A DNA stretch of 5,746 nucleotides from Anaerolineae bacterium (GTDB taxonomy: Bacteria; Chloroflexota; Anaerolineae; 4572-78; J111), in contig JAGRBY010000479.1 of the NCBI GenBank assembly GCA_020433835.1, positions 1 through 5,746 of the forward strand. The letters run 5' to 3'. The notes under the pieces are model-generated. The model was not told the DNA's origin, ran no database searches, and saw only the letters and a list, made by a program, of their open reading frames with translations. This document shows, piece after piece, positions 1 to 5,483 of the stretch (position 1 is its first letter; each line of letters opens with the position of its first letter). The translations under genes were made by a program, and so were the position numbers.

Positions 1-13
1 CGTTTTTTGTAGC

Positions 14-37
14 AGCCCGCGAATTCATTCGTGGGTT
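14..37. repeat. Short palindromic element just before the kinase gene
   Basis: Two 10-base arms (14-23 and 28-37) flank the 4-base spacer TTCA. As RNA all ten positions pair, two of them as G-U. The core reads CCCGCGAA / TTCGTGGG. The right arm ends three bases before the first possible ATG of the kinase gene, and its last base begins the in-frame TAA that precedes that ATG. It resembles the dispersed intergenic palindromes of many GC-rich bacteria, but copy number cannot be judged from one window. It could also affect translation initiation if transcribed. Confidence 0.5.
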
Positions 38-39
38 AA

Positions 40-3000
40 ATGCTCCTAAGTTTTAGAAAAACAATGGCCGCATCAAACAATCTTCAAACCCTAGCTCCAT
101 CTTTAGATCGCTCACGCTGGTTGGCTGTGGGTTTGTTTTTGTTGGCCTTGGTGCCCGGCCCGGTGGCACTGGGTTGGTTAGTTCTGCTCGGCTGTGACCC
201 CTATTTGGTTAACGATGCGTCGGCTCGGCTGCCCCTCGGTTTAACCGCCGGCCCGGCTTTTGCCGTTCTGGGTGGTTTGATTTTTAGGTACCGGCCCCAC
301 AATCGAATCGGCTGGCTCTGTCTGGTACTGGGTTTTTGCCTGTCCACGAATAACGCTATCGATCTTTATGCGCAATGTGGGTTGGCCGGGACAATTGCGG
401 CACCGGGGAAGGCTTACGCGGCCTGGCTATTGTACAGCTATGGAACCTTTGCGATTCTCCCTTTGATTTTTCTGCTGCCGATGGTCTACCCTACCGGACG
501 GTTTCTATCGCCCCGCTGGCGCTGGTTTACCATTGTCAGTCTTATCGTTCTTATTCTGATTTACACAGGGATGGGGCTGGTTCCGGATTTGAGCCGGAGC
601 AACGGTATGGACCGCTTTCCGGTGGCGAACCCCTGGGGGGTATTATCTTTACCAAGCTGGTGGTTCTCCCTCTTTTACACCCTGACGAACCTGAGCTTTG
701 TTTTCCTCAACCTGGTCGGCGTCGCTGCAATGGTCGTTCGGTTTAGGCGCTCGGTTGGCGATGAACGGCAGCAGATGAAGTGGCTGGCCTACTTTTTAAC
801 CATAGCGATTGGGATTCAGATGCTTTTTTTCAATTTACCTGCGGCCTTCTGGTATCCCCAGTTATTGGAAAGCATCTGGTTTGACGTGGTGCTGTGGTTG
901 GTCTTTTTGGGCTTTCCCGTCGTCATCGGCATCGCCATCTTTAAATATCGGCTGTACGCCATCGACATCATCATCAACCGCACCCTGGTCTACGGCGGCC
1001 TGACTCTGCTCATCACCGTCGTTTATGTCTTCCTCGTAGGAGGCATCAGTACCGTGACCGCCAACCAATCGGGGCAAGTTATTGGTCTGGTGCTGGCAAC
1101 CGGAATTGTGGCCGTTGGGGTGCGCCCGCTCCATCGCTCGCTGCAGACCACCGCCGATCGCTTTGTCGCTGTGCCGAACTTACCATCCGCAGGAGAGCCT
1201 ATGGCTGAACAAACCTCGAAGATGGCCGACCCGCCCCGGTCAAGACCGTTTGTACGCTGGCTGGCGCTGCTGAGCTGGATTTTGGTCGCTTCGCTGCACA
1301 TCACCCTGTTAGGCTTCGATCTGGTTAGGGATTACTCGCACATCCTGACCGTGTGCCAGCGGCCGTTGGGGATGTTTGGCGGCTGCGACCAGTTGGCGAT
1401 TTCAGCCGCAGAGGTCGCTGTGCTCTCATCCTGGGGGCTGACGCTGCAACAGTACGCCCTCTACATGCTTTTTTGGGTGGTGCTGGGGCAACTGATCTAC
1501 CTGTCGTTGGGCTTGCTCATCCTGTGGCAGCAAGGGATGAGCCGGCTTGGGTTAACCGTTTCCCTGGCCTTAATTGTCATCCCCTTCTCCTTGTACTCAG
1601 GCGGCGACGAATTTGGCTCGATCCATCCCCTTCTCTTCGTTCCGGGATTAGTTGCCGGATTTATCGGCCCCATCATCATGGCGACTTTTGTCTACCTGGT
1701 GCCAAACGGCCGTTTTTCCCCCCGCTGGGCTTACATTCCTCTGATCTGTACTATTTTGCTCATGTCCCCTTTATTGCTGCAAAACGTTGTTTATTCCCTT
1801 CCAGATTGGGCAGAGTCATTTGTAAACACAACAAGTGTTGGGGCTGTCCTTTTAGCGATTGTTTTCCAGGTTTACCGCTATGCTAAACAAGCAAACAGTG
1901 TAGAACGGCAGCAAACGAAGTGGATTATCTTTGGCGTAGTGATCCTGGCTTTAACCGTCATTCTATGGGTTCCTATCTTTGGGGGCGCTCTCTCGATTCC
2001 CAGCGGCAGGCCGCGACTTCTAGCCAACGTAAGCGTTTGGACTTTCATACAGTTAGGTAGTTACTTCTTGCCCATCGCCATCGCCATCGCCATTTTTCGC
2101 TATAAGCTGTGGAACATTGACGTCATCATCAACCGCACCCTGGTTTACGGCGGGCTGACCCTGACGGTGGTCTTGATTTACATCCTGACCGTAGGTGGCT
2201 TGGGCCTGCTCTTTCAAACATCAGGGAACTTCGTCATCTCTCTGCTGGCCACGGCCCTGATTGCCATCGCCTTCCAACCCGTCCGCGAGCGGCTCCAGCG
2301 GGGAGTCAACCGCTTCATGTTCGGCCAGCGGGACGACCCCTACGCCGTTCTCTCCCACCTGAGCCAGCAGTTGCAAACCACCGCCGTGCCCACCGAAACG
2401 CTGACCTCGATTGTCGAAACGATTGCCGCCACGCTCAAGCTGCCCTACGCCGCCATCGAGCTGATTGAGCAGGAAACGCAGGTGGGGCAAGCCGCCGTGG
2501 GCGAGCCGCTGGGCGAGACCGTGGAGCTGCCGCTGCGCTACCAAAAAGAGACCGTCGGGCGCTTGCTGGTGTCGCCCCGCGCCCCCGGCGAGAAATTTAC
2601 GATTAAAGAGCAACAACTGCTGGCCGATATCGCTGCCCAGACCGGCCCCGTCGCCTCGGCTACCCGCTTGACCCTGGCTTTGCAGCGCTCCCGCGAGAGG
2701 CTGGTGCTGGCCCGCGAGGAGGAGCGCCGCCGCATCCGCCGCGATCTGCACGACGGCCTCGGCCCGACCCTGGCCAGCCAGACTCTCAAATTGGACATCG
2801 TTCTTGATATGTTGACCAGCGATCCCGCCACCGCCGGGCAGCACGTCACCCAGTTGAAAGCGCAAACCCAGCAGATGGTCGCCGACATCCGGCGGCTGGT
2901 CTATGAGCTGCGCCCGCCCGCGCTCGATGAGCTAGGACTGCTCGAAGCGCTGCGGTCCCACGTCGCCCAAATGAGCGGCACCAACGGCCGCCTGTCTATT

Positions 3001-3348
3001 TCGATTGACGCCAGGCCGGAGCCGTTACCCCCGCTCCCGGCGGCGATTGAGGTCGCCGCCTACCGTATCGCCCTGGAGGGTGTGACCAACGTCATCCGCC
3101 ACGCCCAGGCCAACCACTGTCACGTTCGTTTTGCCATCACCGAGCCGCAGCCCTTACCCAGCCTGGTCATCACCATCACCGACAATGGTCGCGGCTTGCC
3201 CGGCCAATTCCAATCCGGCGTCGGGCTAACCTCGATGCGGGAGCGGGCCGAGGAGTTGGGCGGTGTTTGTACGGTCGGAGCGGCTCACAACCAGGGCACG
3301 CGGGTCAAAGCCGTGCTGCCTTTTTCAACCCAGGGGGCAAACCGATGA
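40..3348 (+). CDS. Membrane sensor histidine kinase with duplicated N-terminal sensor module, GAF and NarX/DesK-type kinase core
   Basis: A sensor kinase expected to autophosphorylate on His904 and pass the phosphate to the regulator encoded downstream. Two polytopic membrane modules come first (about residues 25-365 and 405-745), each with roughly ten hydrophobic segments. Each contains a GRF-x-SPRW motif (residues 153-160 and 557-563), an ERQQ-x-KW motif (242-248 and 622-628) and an ID-x-I-I-NRTLVYGGLT signature (308-322 and 693-707). A GAF-like domain follows at about 775-885. HisKA_3 has EEERRRIRRDLHDGLG, with the acceptor at H904. HATPase_c shows the N-box (E1013, N1017, H1021), DNGRG (1048-1052) and GVGL (1060-1063). 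A stop codon directly precedes ATG 40, so this is the longest form. ATG 64 (M9) is an equally plausible start, as neither has a clear Shine-Dalgarno. Kinases of this type usually carry one membrane module, so the protein is unusually long. The ligand is unknown. Confidence 0.93.
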   Translation: MLLSFRKTMAASNNLQTLAPSLDRSRWLAVGLFLLALVPGPVALGWLVLLGCDPYLVNDASARLPLGLTAGPAFAVLGGLIFRYRPHNRIGWLCLVLGFCLSTNNAIDLYAQCGLAGTIAAPGKAYAAWLLYSYGTFAILPLIFLLPMVYPTGRFLSPRWRWFTIVSLIVLILIYTGMGLVPDLSRSNGMDRFPVANPWGVLSLPSWWFSLFYTLTNLSFVFLNLVGVAAMVVRFRRSVGDERQQMKWLAYFLTIAIGIQMLFFNLPAAFWYPQLLESIWFDVVLWLVFLGFPVVIGIAIFKYRLYAIDIIINRTLVYGGLTLLITVVYVFLVGGISTVTANQSGQVIGLVLATGIVAVGVRPLHRSLQTTADRFVAVPNLPSAGEPMAEQTSKMADPPRSRPFVRWLALLSWILVASLHITLLGFDLVRDYSHILTVCQRPLGMFGGCDQLAISAAEVAVLSSWGLTLQQYALYMLFWVVLGQLIYLSLGLLILWQQGMSRLGLTVSLALIVIPFSLYSGGDEFGSIHPLLFVPGLVAGFIGPIIMATFVYLVPNGRFSPRWAYIPLICTILLMSPLLLQNVVYSLPDWAESFVNTTSVGAVLLAIVFQVYRYAKQANSVERQQTKWIIFGVVILALTVILWVPIFGGALSIPSGRPRLLANVSVWTFIQLGSYFLPIAIAIAIFRYKLWNIDVIINRTLVYGGLTLTVVLIYILTVGGLGLLFQTSGNFVISLLATALIAIAFQPVRERLQRGVNRFMFGQRDDPYAVLSHLSQQLQTTAVPTETLTSIVETIAATLKLPYAAIELIEQETQVGQAAVGEPLGETVELPLRYQKETVGRLLVSPRAPGEKFTIKEQQLLADIAAQTGPVASATRLTLALQRSRERLVLAREEERRRIRRDLHDGLGPTLASQTLKLDIVLDMLTSDPATAGQHVTQLKAQTQQMVADIRRLVYELRPPALDELGLLEALRSHVAQMSGTNGRLSISIDARPEPLPPLPAAIEVAAYRIALEGVTNVIRHAQANHCHVRFAITEPQPLPSLVITITDNGRGLPGQFQSGVGLTSMRERAEELGGVCTVGAAHNQGTRVKAVLPFSTQGANR
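968..989 (+). repeat. Core of intragenic duplication, copy A
   Basis: These 22 bases are identical to 2123-2144, exactly 1155 bp (385 codons) further on in the same frame. They encode the I-I-NRTLV part of the membrane-module signature. Similarity extends outward less strongly: 38 of 42 bases match over 963-1004 versus 2118-2159. The rest of the two modules is similar mainly at protein motif level. This suggests an old duplication with this block held by selection or gene conversion. Confidence 0.85.
1191..1203 (+). promoter_or_regulatory. Candidate internal ribosome binding site and start codon within the kinase gene
   Basis: AGGAG (1191-1195), a 5-base spacer and ATG (1201-1203) form a textbook initiation signal in frame with the kinase (Met388). 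It is better than the signal at either upstream start candidate. The residues after it (MAEQTSKMADPPRSRPFVRW) read like a cytoplasmic N-terminus followed by a first membrane helix. It lies at the boundary between the two membrane modules. Initiation here would give a 715-residue single-module kinase with the usual architecture. That it is used is inference. Confidence 0.5.
2123..2144 (+). repeat. Core of intragenic duplication, copy B
   Basis: Identical to 968-989, in the same frame, inside the second membrane module. Just upstream the sequence holds a short run of CATCGC hexamers (about 2072-2092) encoding an Ile-Ala repeat. The corresponding stretch of copy A has fewer units. Confidence 0.85.
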
Positions 3349-3360
3349 TTTCCGACAAAC

Positions 3361-3458
3361 AGACCTGACAGGTTTTTCCAACGATGTTGCCATAAAAACC
3401 AACCTCTCACGGAGATTTATCATCAACAGGACTGAATTGTTGAAAATCTGTCAGGTCT
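3361..3458. repeat. 98-bp inverted-repeat element in the kinase-regulator spacer
   Basis: Arms 3361-3377 and 3442-3458 are 17 bases each and complementary at 15 positions; the two mismatches become G-U pairs in RNA, so the stem is continuous. The loop is 64 bases. The left arm contains ACCTGACAGGT, which is itself a palindrome around a central A. The right arm carries a one-base variant. The element fills most of the 138-bp gap between the two genes of the two-component system. It could be a small non-autonomous mobile repeat or a structured leader between the two cistrons. No reading frame inside it looks coding. Confidence 0.65.
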
Positions 3459-3476
3459 TTGCACTAAAAATACAAA

Positions 3477-3482
3477 GAGGTG
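3477..3482 (+). promoter_or_regulatory. Shine-Dalgarno of the response regulator
   Basis: GAGGTG lies 4 bases before ATG 3487, with AAAGAGGTGA around it. This fixes the start of the regulator, gives it its own initiation signal despite the long spacer after the kinase stop, and places the first beta strand (IRVLVVDD) at the expected distance from the N-terminus. Confidence 0.8.
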
Positions 3483-3486
3483 AACC

Positions 3487-4146
3487 ATGACCGCTATTCG
3501 AGTACTTGTTGTAGATGACCATACCCTATTTCGCGATGGCTTAATCGCCATACTCACCAATATACCGGATATTGAAGCCGTCGGCGAAGCCGGAACCGGG
3601 CGCGAGGCGGTGGCCCAGGTCAAAGCCTTAGCCCCCGATGTCATCTTGATGGACATCAACATGCCCGATTTGAACGGTATCGAAGCCACCCAACAAGTCC
3701 TGGCCATCAAGCCCGATACCGGCATCATCATGCTAACGATGCTAGAGGACAACGACTCGCTCTTTGCGGCTATGTGCGCCGGAGCGCGAGGCTATATTTT
3801 GAAAGGGGCCGACAAAGCGGAGGTCATCAAAACCATTCGGGCCGTCGCCGCCGGAGAGGCCTTATTCGGTCCGGCCATCGCCACCCGACTGACGACCTTT
3901 TTCCAAAATGCACGAGGTGGGACTCAGCAGCCCGAAGACGCTGCCCCCTTTCCCGATCTAACCGACCGCGAACGCGAGGTGCTCGAGCTGATTGCCCAGG
4001 GGGATAATAATCAGGAGATTGCCCAACGGCTCCACATCAGTGCCAAAACGGTCAGCAATCATATTTCCAATATTTTCAACAAATTGCAGGTCGCCGACCG
4101 AGCGCAGGCTATCGTTAGAGCTAGGCAGGCGGGGTTGGGGGGGTAG
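3487..4146 (+). CDS. NarL/FixJ-family response regulator, LuxR-type helix-turn-helix
   Basis: A 219-residue transcription factor, the expected phosphorylation partner of the kinase upstream. The receiver domain (about residues 3-120) has the acidic pair D10-D11, phospho-acceptor D56 in LMDINMP, switch T84 and K106 in YILKG, so all catalytic residues are present. A linker (about 121-155) leads to the LuxR/GerE domain (about 156-215). This starts with [15 protein letters not shown] and contains the recognition helix [10 protein letters not shown] (187-196). Length and layout are normal for the family. The gene lies 138 bp after the kinase, so they may be one operon, but the inverted repeat between them could uncouple expression. 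The last ~108 bp are present again at 5356-5465. Target genes cannot be deduced. Confidence 0.95.
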   Translation: MTAIRVLVVDDHTLFRDGLIAILTNIPDIEAVGEAGTGREAVAQVKALAPDVILMDINMPDLNGIEATQQVLAIKPDTGIIMLTMLEDNDSLFAAMCAGARGYILKGADKAEVIKTIRAVAAGEALFGPAIATRLTTFFQNARGGTQQPEDAAPFPDLTDREREVLELIAQGDNNQEIAQRLHISAKTVSNHISNIFNKLQVADRAQAIVRARQAGLGG

Positions 4147-4147
4147 G
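4039..4147 (+). repeat. 3'-end direct repeat, copy 1 (inside the response regulator)
   Basis: The last ~108 bp of the regulator gene, including its stop codon, recur at 5356-5465 in the same orientation. I count three substitutions and one single-base insertion between the copies. The block encodes the recognition helix and C-terminal helix. Similarity stops abruptly at both ends, just before AGTGCC and just after TAGG. This copy keeps the reading frame and completes the functional gene. Confidence 0.93.
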
Positions 4148-4207
4148 TTTTTGGTTAAGATAGAGGGTTAACGCCAAAGATTTCGCGACTATGGGTCAGC
4201 AGTACGG

Positions 4208-4229
4208 ACACCTTCAAGCTGAAGGCTGT
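4208..4229. terminator. Hairpin between convergent genes, possible bidirectional terminator
   Basis: ACACCTTCA and TGAAGG-C-TGT pair as a 9-bp stem with one bulged C (4226) and the loop AGC. It lies between the regulator stop (4146) and the end of the convergent minus-strand gene (4240). No T-run follows on either strand, so it is not a classical intrinsic terminator. Position is the main argument. Confidence 0.3.
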
Positions 4230-4239
4230 ACACATACAT

Positions 4240-4473
4240 TTACGCCGCAATCAATAAAGCCTGCTCAATCTCTTTAGAGAGTTCAATTTGAATAAAATAG
4301 TTGGCGGGATACAAGTAATCTTCTCCAGAGTCATCAATCACTCTGATAAAATTCTCTTCGGCCGCCGCCTCATCAGGCAAAATCTGATAGATCTTACGCA
4401 ACGATAAATCGTCACTTCCTTCGTTACGAATGCAAACAACAAATCGTAGTTGGATATTGTTTTGCTTTATCAT
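4240..4473 (-). CDS. Small protein of unknown function, second gene of a two-gene pair
   Basis: Encodes 77 residues with no signal peptide or membrane segment. The visible pattern is FVVCIRNEG near the N-terminus, RKIYQILPD in the middle, then an acidic stretch (IRVIDDSGEDYLYP) and a C-terminal hydrophobic helix (about residues 63-77). It resembles, from memory, a family of uncharacterised small proteins recurring in Cyanobacteria and Chloroflexota, often near toxin-antitoxin genes; I cannot confirm this. ATG 4473 lies six bases after the stop of the preceding gene, and AGGA within that gene's end is nine bases from the ATG, so the two are almost certainly co-translated. The high content of Asp and Glu contrasts with its basic partner. 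It could be an antitoxin-like or regulatory small protein, but no function can be assigned. Confidence 0.8.
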   Translation of the reverse strand: MIKQNNIQLRFVVCIRNEGSDDLSLRKIYQILPDEAAAEENFIRVIDDSGEDYLYPANYFIQIELSKEIEQALLIAA

Positions 4474-4479
4474 GGTCAG

Positions 4480-4713
4480 CTATCCTAAAAATCTCTTGAT
4501 TTTAAGCTTTCTTTTTCCAATCCCGTGGGCCTCATACCAGTGAATTTCAGCCTGTCGTACCCTGTCATCAGATAACCGAACCATAGCAACCCCCTTCAGT
4601 TTACGCCAACGTCCACGGCCATACTGTTCTCGTAAGCGGACTATGTCCCGGATTGAACTACCCACGGCGATGATCTCAATCTCTGTAATTTCTCCAATGA
4701 TTTCAAAGTACAT
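4480..4713 (-). CDS. Small basic protein of unknown function, first gene of a two-gene pair
   Basis: Encodes 77 residues. The N-terminal part (MYFEIIGEITEIEIIAVG) looks like a beta-rich strand pair. A basic segment with RGRWRKLKG (about residues 33-41) follows, then a conserved-looking HWYEAHGIGKRK block (about 58-69) and a lysine-rich end. The GRWRKLKG and HWYEAHGIG motifs recall a common uncharacterised small-protein family in Cyanobacteria and Chloroflexota; that is recollection, not a search. The strongly basic character and fixed Trp, His, Tyr and Glu residues would fit nucleic-acid binding or a small toxin, but this is inference. It lies 62 bp after the broken PIN toxin and 6 bp before the acidic partner, on the same strand. 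Its Shine-Dalgarno is weak (AGG about ten bases upstream). Confidence 0.8.
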   Translation of the reverse strand: MYFEIIGEITEIEIIAVGSSIRDIVRLREQYGRGRWRKLKGVAMVRLSDDRVRQAEIHWYEAHGIGKRKLKIKRFLG

Positions 4714-4775
4714 TCAGACTGCCTGGTACAATCAACATGTAGTTAAATGTGGGTCGCCATCACGAACGCCAATAG

Positions 4776-4901
4776 CTATAACAACATTCTCAGTTGTGGA
4801 CTAACCACCAGCTGGCTCTGCCCTATTTGACGCATTTCTTCCACAATCTGGGAATTGTTTTTGTAGAACTCAATAAGGATATTGGTATCACATAAGATCA
4901 T
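4776..4901 (-). pseudogene. Truncated VapC-type PIN-domain toxin
   Basis: The frame opens with MILCDTNILIEFYKNN, the classic start of a PIN ribonuclease with the first metal-binding Asp (D5), and continues like a family member up to about residue 34 (QLVVS). The sequence then departs from the PIN pattern and stops at codon 42. Full PIN toxins are about 125-140 residues. The later catalytic Glu and Asp residues are therefore absent and nuclease activity is not expected. Its ATG overlaps the antitoxin TGA as ATGA, the usual arrangement for translational coupling. The break is near 4800. No continuation of the PIN domain is seen in another frame before the next gene, so it looks like deletion or replacement of the 3' part rather than a simple frameshift. 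Confidence 0.8.
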
Positions 4902-5134
4902 TGAGATTGTCTAGGCCAAGCTTTCTGGCGAATTGCCTCTAGGGTGATGTCTCTCTCCTGCCACAAACCAGCCAGTGAAAAAAAACCTACCTCTTCTTCC
5001 ATGGGAAGTGATTCGATGTCAACCTCGGCTGTTTCAGTCGTTTTAACGGAGTCTACAAAGTCTAAGGCAGCCAATAATTCCAACAAGACCTTCGCTTTTT
5101 CTTTATCTCTTACCTGAACAATGATTTGTTCCAT
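4898..5134 (-). CDS. VapB-like antitoxin, partner of a PIN toxin
   Basis: A 78-residue acidic protein. The N-terminal half (MEQIIVQVRDKEKAKVLLELLAALDFVDSV) is a strand-helix unit likely for dimerisation, an acidic linker follows (about 38-50), and the C-terminal end (FFSLAGLWQERDITLEAIRQKAWPR) is the toxin-wrapping segment typical of antitoxins paired with PIN toxins in Cyanobacteria and Chloroflexota, by my recollection. The start is supported by AGGA (5143-5146) with an 8-base spacer. Its stop overlaps the toxin start. Normally it would neutralise the PIN ribonuclease and repress its own promoter. Here the toxin is truncated, so it is an orphan. It appears intact, suggesting either recent loss of the toxin or a remaining role against a related toxin elsewhere in the genome. 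Confidence 0.82.
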   Translation of the reverse strand: MEQIIVQVRDKEKAKVLLELLAALDFVDSVKTTETAEVDIESLPMEEEVGFFSLAGLWQERDITLEAIRQKAWPRQSQ

Positions 5135-5182
5135 GCTTTTTATCCTATGAGGACTTCTTTGAAAATAGTGGGTGGTTTATTC

Positions 5183-5271
5183 AGTTGGATAGTTAGTTAG
5201 ATGGTTGGTTGGTGATGAGTTGATTATTAGCAAACTATCCAACTATCAAATTATCAAACTACCCAACTAAC
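5183..5271. repeat. Imperfect 8-bp-period repeat with inverted arms
   Basis: Five degenerate 8-mers on the pattern AAACTATC run back to back at 5232-5271. The opposite-sense pattern (GGATAGTT, AGTTAGAT, GGTTGGTT and similar) fills 5187-5226. Twelve bases at 5183-5194 are perfectly complementary to 5233-5244, and a near-perfect second match (11 of 12) lies at the far end of the right arm, so the block can fold as a hairpin in more than one register. It lies in the untranslated leader of the antitoxin operon if the promoter call is right. It is simple-sequence expansion rather than CRISPR. Confidence 0.65.
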
Positions 5272-5321
5272 ATTGCTATTGTCGCTGTCGTCTATTGGGG
5301 AGTCTAAATTACTCTTTATTT

Positions 5322-5330
5322 ATTGTAGCA
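5322..5330 (-). promoter_or_regulatory. Candidate extended -10 promoter for the antitoxin operon
   Basis: On the minus strand the sequence TGCTACAAT matches an extended -10 element (TG-N-TA-N-AAT). No good -35 box is seen at normal spacing (TTTACC at 19 bases is the best). It lies about 190 bp before the antitoxin ATG, just outside the detached copy of the regulator 3' end. In an AT-rich region such matches arise by chance, so this is tentative. Confidence 0.3.
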
Positions 5331-5355
5331 TAAAACTTTATGAGCAGGTAAAGCA

Positions 5356-5465
5356 AGTGCCAAAACGGTCAACAATCATAATTTCCAATATTTTCAACAA
5401 ATTGCAGGTCGCCGACCGGGCGCAGGCTATCGTTAGAGCTAGGCAGGCGGGGTTGGGGGGATAGG
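5356..5465 (+). pseudogene. Detached second copy of the response regulator 3' end (direct repeat copy 2)
   Basis: A fragment matching 4039-4147 in the same orientation. Differences are G to A at 5373, one extra A near 5380, A to G at 5420 and G to A at 5461. The extra base breaks the frame inside the recognition helix; after it the frame reads [14 protein letters not shown] to the stop as in the parent. No receiver domain or start signal belonging to it precedes it, so it is not a working gene. It is read convergently with the kinase-like gene at the right edge, as the intact regulator is with its neighbour. Confidence 0.9.
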
Positions 5466-5483
5466 GTAAATACACATGACGCG

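Noticed and set aside
1353..1886. 177-codon open frame on the plus strand in another frame of the kinase gene
   Set aside because: It overlaps the second membrane module, shows no recognisable domain, and is explained by the GC-rich third positions of the real frame.
2221..2865. 214-codon open frame on the minus strand opposite the GAF and HisKA region
   Set aside because: It lies wholly against a well-supported coding region with clear kinase motifs; its composition (Gly, Gln, Leu, Ala rich, no motif) is typical of the antisense of GC-rich coding DNA.
3263..3490. 75-codon plus-strand frame bridging the kinase end, spacer and regulator start
   Set aside because: It starts inside the kinase HATPase domain, runs through the inverted repeat and has no ribosome site or protein-like pattern.
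4131..4143. G-quadruplex at the G-rich end of the regulator gene
   Set aside because: There are not four runs of three Gs with short loops; the G-runs encode the Gly-Leu-Gly-Gly C-terminus and recur only because of the direct repeat.
5232..5271. CRISPR-like array
   Set aside because: The units are 8 bases, degenerate and contiguous, without spacers; no cas gene is present.
5273..5464. 63-codon frame ending in the detached regulator copy, as a real small gene
   Set aside because: The first half is AT-rich non-coding sequence joined by chance; only the portion after the inserted base matches the regulator, so it is treated as a pseudogene fragment.
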